DNA of 64,000 nt, taken from positions 5,084,001 through 5,148,000 of the forward strand of contig CM082594.2 in assembly GCA_040954595.2 (NCBI GenBank), in the 5' to 3' direction. Source of the DNA: Balanoglossus misakiensis (lineage: Eukaryota > Hemichordata). A program made the translations under genes and the position numbers. The notes beneath the pieces are model-generated. The model saw nothing but the letters and a program-made list of their open reading frames with translations, was not told the DNA's origin and ran no database searches. Numbering within the stretch: the first letter of the stretch is position 1; every line of letters begins with the position of its first letter. Positions 1-12,800 of this stretch are shown one piece after another.

Positions 1-3000
1 GAAGTTTGGTGAGCACTGAGGAAATCAGCGCCTGGCTGCCTTGGCTGGCCGTCGTCGTGGTCACCGACTCGGTCGTCGGCGTGGGACTCGACGTGCCGCA
101 ACTCGTCTCCGGTGCAAGCGTTCCGGTGGCAGGTTTGTTTTCCGGCTGTTGTTGCCTGGTGGCTGGAAGCATCAGGTTGCTCGCCAACGGAATGATGACG
201 GGCACGTTCCCGTCCCCGCTCCCGGACACGTCGTCCGAAGAGGATTTACTCCGGACATTCCCGATGTTGTTGAACACGTTTGGGTTCGTCTCCCTGGGAC
301 TGTGCAGAGGACTCGTACTGCTGAGTTCACTAGACGCGGGACTGCGCTGCTTGTTTATTGACAGCCCGGGGCTGGGGAGAGACCTTCCGGGGCTCGGCGT
401 CTGCCTCATGTTTGGCGTGGAAGGATAGCCGGCACACACTGGACTCTTTCGCATCGGCGACGTCTTCATGAATGGATTTCCGAGGCCCCTCTGCAGCGGA
501 TCCATGGAACAGTCCGGGTTCACATCCGGCATGATGAAGTCAAACGGGTTCCTAATCGGCGATTTCGTCGACGGCGACCGCAGGGGCGAGTGGAGCGGCG
601 ACCGCATCGGCGACTTGGCCGAAGCTGGAGACATGCTCCTCTGGTCAAAGTTCATGGGAGCCATTTTGGGATTCTGCATGTCCAGGCAGCCCGACATGTG
701 CTGCTGTTGCTGCTGCTGCTGTTGGTGGTGGTGCTGCTTCTGCTGGATCAACTGCAGTTGCTGCTGTATCTGGAATTGCTGCACCTGGATGCTGTGCTGC
801 TGCAGGTGGTGATCGAACGGTATGTTTGGTATGGATGGGTGTAAATTGGTTATGGATGGAGGTCTGTCGTTGCCTCGCATGGCTAGCAGTTCGTACACGG
901 ACATGTTCGGGTACGGATGATGCAACGCGTTTGGGTTCGATGCCTTCTTCCTTGTGCGCGGTCTTGAGCGAGGTCTCGCAGACGTCTGCCTTGTAGTACC
1001 TGAAACAGAACAATGCAGATTTAGATTAACCTCAGGATTGAAACAACGGACAATTCAAAGTCACTGACTTTTCACTATTACTTTTGAATACTTAGGTTTC
1101 TCTTGACAGTAAAATGTATGTCATTTTGTTCACTTAAGCAATGCTCAAGGATCAGTTGTCACAGCAACTTATGATTCATGATTCATCCATTAAACATCGC
1201 TGCATTTTCTTAATCAAAAGACTAGTATTCATTTTAGATGAGCTTCCCAGACTGACTACTTTTGATATCAAATGTTGGGCCAACCTTAACTACATTTATC
1301 CAGACTAGCTCTGTACAAATATTAACACCCAAACTTCCCCTTTAATACTCCCCAGTCATATTACAATGGGAGCTTAAAAAATAGATCATATCTAAAATAA
1401 ATTTCTCTCCAAATGTACACACCTGTTTTGATTTTTGGTTGTACTGTCTCCTCAATACGAGCCTTCGTAAACACCCCACTCGGCGGCTCCTCAACACTAC
1501 TTTGTAGCGTTGCCATGGCCATGATCTTCCTCTTGTGATTGCATAGATTCGTGAGAGCATCGTCTTTCTTCAGGTCTTCAGTCGTCCTCTGCTTCGAGAG
1601 GACGTTGACATCAAAGTTGAAGATTTTATGCACCACAAGAGGGCACTCCAATCCGCACTTGCAGGTTCCGTCCGCCTGGAGGTAACCCTTGACATTCTCA
1701 AGGCATGTCAGAAAGCTCTGGTTTGGGCTGAAAGCAAAAATAAATGCCATTATTATATCAAATTGTTATACAATCATGCCAAGAGCCACCTTCGCTAGCT
1801 AAGGTATGTTTATGAGATATGTAACGCAAGGGAGATTGTACACAGAATGAGATAGCCAAGCCGGATGACAGCCAACAGCAGACGAATACTGAAAGACTGA
1901 TTTTAGCTCATTTCGCTGGAAGAGTGAATTTGTCAATTAAAAATGCTGCTTATTTTATACAGAATACCCAATTATAATAGGCACCATGGGTAAGGTTTTA
2001 GCCTACTGAAGAACCCACTGATTGCTATGAAAATTCAACAAGCAGAAGCACGCAGCTTACTCAAAGAATTTTACAGTACAATGCATACTGTGAATTTGCG
2101 ACAAGTGACCATATTTTTAGCAGATTAAATACATTGCTTTTTTGGCATTTCTCGGTAATTACAGACACCCTTTTAACCTCTGCATTACCTCTGAACAAGC
2201 AACATACTTCAGGTTGATTTGTCTTGAAAAGTAGCAACAGACAGCAGAGGTAGCACTTGGCTCCTACATCATTTATGTCTAATATAAGCCATAATGTCTG
2301 CAGCGATGTCAGAAGAGTACCGTACAATGAAAGCTAATGAAACAAATGCATTTCACTTTAGTTTAAGTCAGCGTTCATTGGTGAGCTCTAACCTTGCAAT
2401 GTAACTTACTTTTAGCAGTGACATTTTCTTTATGTTTGAAGTCACGAAAAGATAGGACTTTTACCATGTGCACCATTATTTTTGGTTAAAAGCTTTTCAC
2501 GATCATGGACATTCCTAACTGTGTAATGTTGTTAAAAATAACTACTGTGTAACACCACATCAATATTATATTCAAAAATGTATTGTAAAACATGTATTAA
2601 TGTTTAAAATTAACTAAAATTATATATCATTGTACAGCTATCCAAGTCAGCTTTATCTCCTATCTTCAATCATAAATACATCATCCCATATTTATAAATT
2701 GCTATCCCAGCACTGGCTTGACCAAGAAAATATTGCTGTTCGGTTGGATATTTATTAAAATTTAACTGCAATGTCAACAGTTTTCTTTGTGTGTTTGACA
2801 GCAGCATAAAGACTTCATGATTAATTTCATATGGACTGTTTACAGTACATTGGCAGCCAGAACAATTTTAAAAACATTCAAAGAAGTTGTCGTGCAAAAA
2901 CTGCCAAAAGTATCATTTCTACTAGGCTAGTGATATTAAATGTTTTGCACTGTATTAAATTTTTGCTTTGTACTTTATTTGGGTTGAAATGTATGGAATT

Positions 3001-3371
3001 AAATGGTGTTGTATCAGATTGTACTGTTCTTTATTATAATGTATTGTATTGTATTGTATTGTATTGTATTGTATTCAACTATTGTATTGTATGATAATTA
3101 TTATACTGCATAAAAACACATCAACCCTAAATGAGTATTTCACATATCCCTGGTAATTCTTACCTTACATAGACGACACTGCCATTTTCCACCAGCCTCT
3201 GCCATCCAAACGGTACTTTGACAAACTCCTTCACAGGCTGCGCCGAATCTTTCTGCTCTTCGTCGTTCTGTTTGCCGGCTTTCTCACACTCCTCATTCTT
3301 GTCACCCTCCTTCTTGCAATCACCCTCAGGGGGAATCCCCTGGTTGAGATTCATGACGATAAAGATTACTT
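1..3371 (-). CDS. MBD5: MBD5/6-type methyl-CpG-binding-domain protein, N-terminal part (partial)
   Basis: Coding exons on the minus strand: 3354-3164 (ATG at 3354, after an acceptor that opens the exon at 3371), 1727-1423, and 999-1, which stays open to the window edge. Phases match at both junctions, giving about 498 residues. Residues 1-48 are acidic/Lys-rich. The MBD fold follows, split by intron 1: [18 protein letters not shown], then a [10 protein letters not shown] core and CNHKRKI, a pattern I associate with MBD5/MBD6 rather than MBD1-4. Exon 3 starts with a basic stretch [11 protein letters not shown] (likely nuclear signal), then a Gln/His tract and a Ser/Pro-rich region. Family members are chromatin proteins that bind the PR-DUB deubiquitinase complex. 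MBD5 ends in a PWWP domain; any such domain here would lie off the left edge. One ancestral MBD5/6 gene is likely, so the symbol is approximate. Confidence 0.9.
553..655 (-). other. Ser-Pro repeat cluster in MBD5/6 protein
   Basis: On the minus strand the exon encodes a run of SP dipeptides with basic residues between them: [18 protein letters not shown] followed by [13 protein letters not shown]. The near-regular spacing looks like a multisite proline-directed kinase substrate. This is seen directly in the sequence; function is inference. Confidence 0.7.
697..745 (-). repeat. CAG-rich Gln/His tract inside MBD5/6 exon 3
   Basis: Imperfect CAG/CAC trinucleotide repeat, read on the minus strand as [12 protein letters not shown]. 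It lies in frame inside the open coding exon, so it encodes a low-complexity polyglutamine/histidine segment. Length polymorphism would be expected. Confidence 0.8.
3041..3078. repeat. (GTATT)n pentanucleotide microsatellite
   Basis: About seven tandem GTATT units in MBD5/6 intron 1 (1728-3163). No coding content. Confidence 0.85.
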
Positions 3372-6300
3372 CTGAGAGAAAAAAGTTCCTGTAATCTACG
3401 GAGCGGCGCAACAGTTTCCGGCTCAATTACATCATGTCCTTTGGTTTCCCAATTTGGTTCAACTGCCTAGGTGTCTTCCGAAGCGTCTTTGGCGATCGGA
3501 GGGATCATTATCAACAGAAATGCCGTTAATTCCTAATACGAATCAGCAAAATCTTCAGTAGAGTCGAGATCCATTTACACCATCCTGTCAGGTGTGCAGG
3601 TCTTCTGAGATGCACCCTTCAATTAAAAAGAACAGACAAAATACCGGTCATTATAATATGGAGGAAAACATACATTGCGAGTTTCCAGATGTGCACATTA
3701 GCAGGACTATAAATAGACAATGAGGTACACAGTGCAAGAAATATGAATTCATGCACCTTTGCAAACCTGACCCTCAATGATTTTCCACACAGGCGTGACA
3801 GTACCCTAAATTTATTGGCAACCGAATTTACAAAATGACTCATAGCCAAACACGGTTCTGGCATCCCTGCACCCATCAAGCACAGGACATGCAACGAAAT
3901 ATGCAGCTGTACAACCATCATTAGTGATAAGGCCAGAAGAAAATTGGACTTATTTTTAGACGCCGTCAGGCTAATCTACCAACTATTTCAAATTTATCAG
4001 AAATATATTCGTAACCAATTTTCTGATAATAATGGGTATGGCCCCATGAAAAAACAGCCCTGGGCATGAAAAATAGACTCAGTTCAGCCATGTCTAAGTA
4101 ATGGTTCAAGACTTCAAACATTGCAACAAAATGGCTGCCCAGCCACCATACTGGATTGCATTGCAACCCAAATGGACATGCCTATGTACACTGTAGTACA
4201 CTGTGCTTGAATGAAATGGGTCTAAGCACATCTTAGTAATATGACCGGAACAGGCAGGCAGATGGAGATTGCACACATTAGCCTCCCCCAAAAGCAATTA
4301 AAAGGAAAATATAAGTGTAACTGAATACTGGATATTTTTTATTAAAGAAAAATACGCACAACAGATGTAACTTCTATGGTTTTAATTGATCATATAATCA
4401 CCACAAAATCAACGTGACCTTTTCTTATTTGATGTAGTGGTCCGATATGGAAGCATGAATATTATTACTAATAATTGGAAATCAAACTATTTAAGTCTAC
4501 TTTGTTGAATTGGTCTCTGATTAACCTTACGAAAAACCCATTATTTAAACAATTTGGAATGAAATTCAATTCTGTCTTTGGCATTTATCAACAGTCAAAC
4601 AAACCAGTCATTATGAAGTCAAAGAATATTTTCTCCTCAAACTCAAAGAAACCATCTATAATTTTAAATCGTTGAAGCACAGTAACTACACAACAGAATA
4701 TGGTTTTTATGAACATTTAATCATTGCCTGGAGAGAAAAAATTCTAAGATTCATAATCTATCTTATACATAAATTCAGTGTCATCTGGCAGGATCTAGGC
4801 AAGCGGCATACATGAAGAATTTTGGAATGAGAATTCTAATGTTTAATGGATGTCTGCATTTAGATCATGAAAGTAGTTCTGAGGCTTTATGAGGTAGAAC
4901 AAATTAATATTGATACATAATGTAAAAATATTGCAAATTAGATGACCTTTGACGAGTATATCAGATTTCGCAAATCGAAAAATGGAATGTACATGAACAG
5001 AGGGAGATTTGGAACTGGGCTGTAATTATGGGAGCTGAAGTCTTGGTTATTTATTTTTGTTGATTCGCAACTAAAAAATACATGTCTTATTCAAGATATA
5101 TTCTCCCTATCTGTGCACTTCTGTTTGTTATATTGCAATCTTGCAATTTTAAACTTTTAAGTCTTTTAAATAAATCTGAGGTACGCTCAAGTATTTTGAG
5201 GTCATATATCCCCTCTATTTTATTCAGTTCTCACATTTACTTGACCAACACAATCAACAAAACATTTGTGTATTCCAACAGAACCCCCTTTCTGCAAATT
5301 ACTCACCATAAAAATGTCTGTGTCTCTATATACCGGGTGTGAAGCACAATTTCAAGGCATATTGCTGAATCTCAATGGGTCACACTATCTCTCAAGCATG
5401 TAAAAAATAACTAATTCTTTGGACTTTTAAAAAGTTGCTGTTTTTTGAATCGGTGAGTGACAACATACAGGGAAATTCACCAGTATGGGAACGAAGGTGC
5501 TGGTTTCAAAAAATCAAAGGATAGTCGATTCACTGGGCTGGAATGAATGTGGTGTTGTGTTTATGAGGCGAAGGTACTTCACTCTTCCCCACTCTAACTA
5601 AAGTGATCTGTAGAGCTTACTGTCACATAGCCTCTCTGTAGGAGATAAATCTGCTGAATTATGGTCCAATGTTGATGATTAATTAACAGCAACTTTTCTG
5701 ATGCAATATCTGATCTGATCATATCAAAGCAGAGCAACATTTTTCATGATTTTCCATTCATCCTATCTTTTTTACAGCCTGCAATTATTTACCACACCTA
5801 CGTACCACAAGCAAATATTTCTATCAATGCTATTTAGGTCAGTATAAACCAGGTGAGTTCACTGAAGCAAAGAATTTAAAACTTCAATCAAATTAAGGCT
5901 ATATGGTCCATATGGAGAATAAAAATTGATTATAAAATTTATTTCGCGTTCGGTTAGACCTGTTGAATGTGATCGTCTCATCTGATATTATTAGTCTCTA
6001 CAAAATTCAAGAGTTTTATAACCTGTGGTGTCTATTCAATTCCAACACATCTGTGCCACTAGGTCATATGAGAGGGTTACAATAATACTATATTTCAAAC
6101 CATGTAGAGATGTAGATATTATATGACAAGGGCCGCGGCACATTACTGTATACACAAGCCTTATCCCCACAATGCATTGCGGCAGGATCCAAAGAACCCA
6201 AATTATAGAAGCATATTCTCAAAACTTCCTAATTTACACATTTGTAAAGGCTCTGCCACATGTGAAGCAATACAATTCTTGCTATCTATATGTAAAGTTA

Positions 6301-6878
6301 ATTGACATATTTGGATAAGGCTGGTGGTAACTACAGCAAGTGGCAACAGTGGCAACCTTTCTTTTCTCCATATTTTGATAGACGCGAGGCCTTCACCCCG
6401 ACACCCTTGCAGAGAGATCCAACCTTGAAACATCACTGCATACAGCCCACATCCTCACTGAACTAGATACATACCCATACACCAGTCCCAACAAAAAATA
6501 TTCCTAGCAATTATATAAACATGTTGCGAAAAAGTATAAAATATTCTAGTTTAAGTTGTGTTGTAATGTAAAGTACCAGCATATACACACTACACTCAAC
6601 TAATTCCTAGTACATGTACAGACATAGGCCACACCACTGCCCTTCTGAAAATACCAACAGTATGACAGCATGTCTGTGCTATCCCAATAGGTTTCATTCA
6701 AAGCCATTTCTTATGAAATACATTAAGTTTATCTCCTCTCGTTTTTAAGAAACCAGATCAATTACAAAGATACTGGATCACACTCCGTATAAAAAAGGAG
6801 CTGGGAATAACTGGCTCACAACAGGATGCATTGAAACAAAGAAGAATCCAGATATAATAGGATGGCATATCTGTAATA

Positions 6879-6963
6879 CTGTAAAATGGGTTATTTTCGC
6901 GAGCAATAAATTTTCGCGAAATACGCGAGAGCCCAACAAATGTGGGGTGTGCAGTGCCCTCCT
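6879..6963. mobile_element. Fragment of the CTGTAAAA...TTTTCGCG MITE family
   Basis: Begins CTGTAAAATGGG then TTATTTTCGCGAG, followed by TTTTCGCGAAATACGCGAGAGC. Much of this is shared with the left half of the intact element at 26054-26251, as is the later CAGTGCCCTC. No matching right terminal repeat is visible, so this is a truncated or rearranged copy. Confidence 0.65.
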
Positions 6964-9549
6964 AAAAATGATGTCACTCTTATGTACGAGACATGTGAAT
7001 CCCTTCATATTCTCTGGCAAAGAGGACAATTCCCCCTTGACGTTCAATAATAAATTCTACAATCACGATATAAACACAACCTAAATGTACCAATAATTCC
7101 CTTGTAATTAATTTTATACAATTTTTTGGTGGTTGAAATACCTTTTAAATTAATTAGGCATGTCTTGGCAGGATGATGAATACTATATGATCCTGATCTG
7201 CTCTCTAAATTAAAGACACAACGGGAAATGCAGAAGCCAAAGCCTTCTGCAAATTGAAATGTACAGATGTAGGTTACATCCTGTTTGCTGTACAGTAGAA
7301 GACGTACACACCATTGACCAAGGCTTTACACTAGGCTTGTCACCAATTACGTTTTTTCAAACTAACTTGGGTGACCTGAATAATTCCTCCAATTTTCACA
7401 ATTCATATCTATTATGTTTACAGACAATTTTATGACCACTGCTATAATGCATTTTTGCAACACTATACACTCAGAAATTTGGTAAGGAATTAACATTTCT
7501 ATTTCACTTGAGATCTCGTAAGTACTCTTCTTGAAGATGTGGTTCCCACAGCTGATAATCACTTCCTCATATGGACATTCAGATTGAAGTTATCAACTTA
7601 CTTCCTCTTAGAATCGAAGAAAATATTCAACTTAATTTAAAGAATATGAAACTTAGCACATAAATTCTATATTTTACTGAGGACATACTGACAGAAAAAC
7701 AAAATCCATTATCATACATATTATAATCATATATGATTTCACTTATGATCTTTACTTTATGGTCGATATCGGATACGTTACCAAGAATTCTGAAAAATTA
7801 ATAAGGTGTTCTGTGTAATACTAATATTTGATTGATAAAACTAACATTTTAATTAATATCAATCACTAAGTTTATTCTGGACCTTTCACTTTTTGGACAA
7901 TTTGTTACACAAAGTTGTGTTGACAAGGCAAATGTATTTTGTATTTCAATATGCTTTCAGGAGTACAAGAAATAGTGAGTTGTTTATACACAGGGAACCA
8001 ATCTCAGATTCTAACAGGTTGGTGTTAAAAAAATATGACATTTTCAGAATTTACATATATCAAATGTATCTTGTTTCATAACCCTTTTAACAATAATGCT
8101 AGTCTTATACATAATTGTTATCTCAAAACAAAACAAATAATATATGAAAAAAAATCTTATATTAAAAGTGCATTATATTTTTTCACCTTGGTTATATTTG
8201 GACTTTTTCTTTATTTTAAAAAAAAAACAATTAATATTATTGATTAACAGAGCTTCTTTTTTGAAATTCATATATGTTCAAATTTTCATTCAGCAGAATG
8301 TTACACAACTTAGAATTTGCATTTAGGGGTACTTCAGGTCTTTTTGATTTTGTGTTGTTTATATTCCATTTCAATATCTTGGAAGCCTGTATCATTTATA
8401 TGTAGTGGTTATTTTTGCACTGATGATATTACGATAGTATTTTATCTCTACCATTAAAATGGAACCATACGAAAGTGCAGTTCCAGTAAAAAATAGGGGC
8501 CATTTTCGCTTAAGCTTAAATTGTACTGCTACTAGGAAGGGCATTTGCAGTTAGGTGGGTTGATACTATTCAGGCACACAGTACAGGCCGCCTACTCGCA
8601 GTAACTGGGTGAGCGATGTAAACAGTTATTGCAAGTCGAGGCTTTCTGTTGAGAAATATACACAAATCAAAACACTGCTTCGAAGCTCCGCGTAAAAGCG
8701 GTAATTATCCCCATATATTCAAACCATCAAAATGTGGCATAATGAAACTGTCAGAGTGTGTCCACAAAACCTCGGAAGATAATGAAATAGGGAGCGTGGG
8801 GAATTTCTGACAGGCAGAAAGCGGTTGTGTTCGTGTAGACTACAGCAAACGAAGCAGATACGCTATGTGCACTCTGCTGCATTGCTGCGACTAACACGAC
8901 GGAAATTCGCAAACCATTGTGTTTATACCGGCGAAAATGGCGTGTTTCAAAGGCTTAAACCCACCGGAAAACATGTAGAGCAACTACACGTCGCCCCGCA
9001 GTAAGCTAACCCTCAAAATCTCCGCGAACAAGGCAAAATAAGTAACTACAATATGGCATGGCTGAAGTTGTCTGCCAGGCCCCACGAAAAGACAGAAAAC
9101 TCCATCATGGACCCGTCCACCGTCCCACCTTCCCAACGCTGCGAAAATTGTTAAATATTAAGTTAAACATTCGTATAAATACCTTACGTTCCATTTCTGA
9201 CCACTGTACCAAAGCTCACATCTCCGGAACGCTAAATTCTCTGCAAAAACCTCTCGAATTTCACAAAATTTGAGCTGAAAAATAAAAAATATGCAAATGA
9301 AGGGAGTTTACCCACAATGCACTTTCTCTGCCTTATGACATCTCGTCTTTTACGAGAGTCGGTGAAATGCGACACATTGCGAGAGGCGTATGTACACATG
9401 TTCAGTACTGAAGTTTTGCTGGCTGTTGTTGACTCAAGAAACAGCTGGGATTGGGAATCGCCTCCGGTAAAACACCCCGATGATCGTTAGTTGTCCACTG
9501 GCACGGAAGTAGACGCACTTTAACAGCTGGGCAGTACAGTGTGTCAACG

Positions 9550-9563
9550 ACCCCCCCCCCCCC
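9550..9563. repeat. C14 mononucleotide run
   Basis: Run of about 14 C just 5' of AARSD1. Similar G/C runs of 10 or more recur at 21788, 21831, 29073, 55805, 57163, 57777 and 61061. Confidence 0.85.
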
Positions 9564-9818
9564 TCCTCTCTTATGTAAATGATACATCCCTGACTAATGC
9601 CTGTGCTTCGCACCTTTAATTTGTTGTTGTTTATATAATATAACGGGAGACATTTACATGTTAATTGGCGAGTTCTCGGAATCAGTGGTCTCACCTTGAG
9701 GGATACAGCCCTGCACTGCACGCGCTGCCCAGAAACAGCTGTTATTCAACGCAACCAACTCATCACAGCGGGATCTCACCAATCACAGCTATCCTGCAGT
9801 GCAGTCTTCTTTGCAACA

Positions 9819-12800
9819 ATGGTGTTCGAATGTCAAAGAGACAGTTTCAAAACGGAGGTATCACATTTTTTTTGGCTGTGGAGACAATGCATCATAAACC
9901 TAATGACCTATGCCCCCGTTGTATTCATGACACTGCTACATACGAGGGCAGTGATTTCATCATATATACCTATGGAATCATTTCTATAGAAATCAACACA
10001 TTTGTAGAAATGTACACTAAAACAAACTTGATCAAAAAGCCATAATCACAATAGGCATTTGCCAACTAAACTGTTGTGAATTTAACATGTTTGCAGATAC
10101 CAGGAAATACTTCTTTTACAAATAGAGTATGTGATATATCTTGGTTGAAAATTTATTTTCTGATGATTTTATACTGACACCACTACAAATTCAAATATTG
10201 TAGAAATGATGCATAGAATAAACAATGCTGGTGTGTAGTTACAGCTGACTCTAAATATAATAGTCATGTATTATTTGAAGAGCTCCACATACATGCAGCA
10301 TAATGCAAAAAAAAGATACAATTTTATTTATTTATTTATTTAATAGTTTGATACAAAGGTTGTATCCTGCACACCAGCTGAGCTGGAAACTTCCAATGGA
10401 GGAAAGAAGGAGAAATTACAAGGTTATGAGGTCATCGTGGAAGATACAGTTTTATTTCCTGAGGGAGGTGGCCAGGTAATATATAAGTCATGAGAAAGAG
10501 TTGCGATCTGCATTGTAACTGGCATAATTGTCACCTTGAGGGTTCACGTTGACCTACATAAATCCAGTCACTGATTTTCACTGGAGGGTCACACCAGGGT
10601 TCACGCCAACCTAGATATATGTAAATCCAACCAGTTTTGTTATCTGCCAATCGCAGATTTTCACTGGAGGGCCACATAAAAAGAAGTGCACCTTAGGAAC
10701 CCAGCTTTTTCACCATACATAGGTATAATATAAATTGTGAATAATAAATGACCGTATATCTTTAATGTGAAATTACACACGGGTTTGTGGGAGATTTGTT
10801 TGCTTGCTATAATTCAAAATATAATCAGCTGCAGACTTTTTGGCAACTGCGGTTAAAAAACGTTTGTCGAGCTGTTTGCCAACATTGATTTTACTGTTGT
10901 TATCTGTTATTGTACACATGCACACAAACACACATACAAGGGAGGTCCATCTACGACAGTGACAAATGGAAAATGATGAAATAAGCTTTGGTCTCAACAT
11001 TTACCTACTTTATATGTATTTTTGTTTACAACTATATTCTGTTTGTTGTCATGGACATTTAATCTTATTGATCAATATTGGCCCCAGAAAAATCTGATAA
11101 AAGTCTGCAATATGAGGTCTAAGGTCATTTGTAATCTAACCGCTTGTAACATTCAAATGTAGGCCAGTTGTAAATTTAGACCATGTCACAAAATGGCATT
11201 GTTATCAAGGCCTGACATTTGTGGACATGTATGCATTTTCTAATTGTTCATTTTCACTACATTTGTTATTTTTAGAGATAAATAACCTTGCTAGAAGGTC
11301 ATGTATTATAGTTTCAAGCCAGCAAAAGTAAACTCAACTAAATAAACAGTATACTGCAGAGTGTCTGTGTTTTAATATATGGGAGCATAAAGTCAAATCT
11401 CTTTAAAAATAAGAGCTAAACAGCTAAGTGTGAACATGATATCTGAACGATTCTTAGCCAGTGTTCAAGCTCATGTTTTTTTCCTGCTATTTTAAGGTTT
11501 ATTGAGTTTTTGGAGATATTATTCAAGGTTAAGTAAGCTGATGTTATTGGGTTTATGGCAATAAAACTGACTAAATTATGTGCCATTTTTTGTTCTCTTT
11601 CATGTGACTGGTACTTTTTGATTGCTGTGCATGCATCGCTAGCCAGATGACAGGGGAACGGTGAGTTGGCCATGAGCAAAATATTTGTACAACTACATTA
11701 CTGAATGATGTGGACGGACATACAGACATACATCCATCCATACAGACGTAACCAATCCCATAAGGTCCCACTGGTATATACCTATACAAATGGGACCTAA
11801 AACCTATTATTTTGATGATATGAAATTCCTGTATTCCAACTTCCCAAGGTTTTAATCGAATCCCCCTTACGCAACATACAGGTGATTCGAAAGGCTACTG
11901 AAAAGACAACAAACCCCTGTTGATCTGTTTGAACAGTGAAAACATAAGTTATCTTTCGTATTTTTACTCCAATTTTTCCAATTCCAGATGAACGGTATTG
12001 ATGTACTCAGAGTAACGCGACAGGGCAGCGACGCCATACATTTCGTGCAGACCCCTCTGGAAGTCGGAAGTGAAGTGCACCAGGTCGTTGACTGGACAAG
12101 GAGGCTTGACAACATGCAGCAGCATACAGGTGTGTGACGAGGGAGATATCACATGAGATTTTGCTGTAACTGAAAATTTGTAGCAAGTCATAGACTGTTC
12201 TAAATACTAACATTAATCAATCTTTGCTTCTTGCATTGAAAGACCGAAGCCAATTGCAAAATCGTGTTTGTCACTTTTGCAGGACAACATTTGATAACGG
12301 CTATTGCGGACAATTTGTATGGCTTTAAAACGACATCATGGTAAGTGAGTAAATGACCCTTCACACCAGTTTTATCCTGTCGATTACTGTCTATTCCTGC
12401 AATTATTATCCATATTTATATACATGTCTCTCCTTTTTTCAATGTAAACTCATCCACTGAAAAATAATCATTCATCAAGTTATCTCTAGGCAAACGCACG
12501 CATATCTCTTCTATTGAAAACTGAACAAATGAGTGAGAAATCTACACATCTTATGAATATTCATGAAGTGGGTGTCAATAGATCCAGACAGTAGGACCCT
12601 ATCTGATGTCAGAGATGAAAGAACAGTTGTACAATCACATGGGACTTGATGCTTGAGATCCTTTCCCCACCTTTTGACAACCATCACTCAGTGACATAGC
12701 CATGAAAGATGTTCGCACATCCAGTTCTATATGAGCTGCAGTGATTTGATCACTCTAATCACCAGGGAAGCCTTTCACACTGCACTTAAATAATCATGTC

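Larger units (their letters stand above)
3372..9818. other. Intergenic region between divergent MBD5/6 and AARSD1
   Basis: AT-rich DNA of 6.4 kb with no ORF showing family motifs or coherent splice chains. It contains a degraded copy of the MITE family seen at 26.05 kb (6879-6963). A relatively CpG-rich segment around 8570-9300 is the best candidate for the shared promoter region and noncoding first exon of MBD5/6. The MBD5/6 coding exon begins with a splice acceptor at 3372-3373, so at least one upstream 5'UTR exon must lie in this gap; I could not place it. Confidence 0.55.

Noticed and set aside
645-1013. 122-codon ORF with Ala/Pro/Thr repeats on the minus strand
   Set aside because: Wrong frame of MBD5/6 exon 3; splice phase from exon 2 selects the Gln/His, Ser/Pro frame instead.
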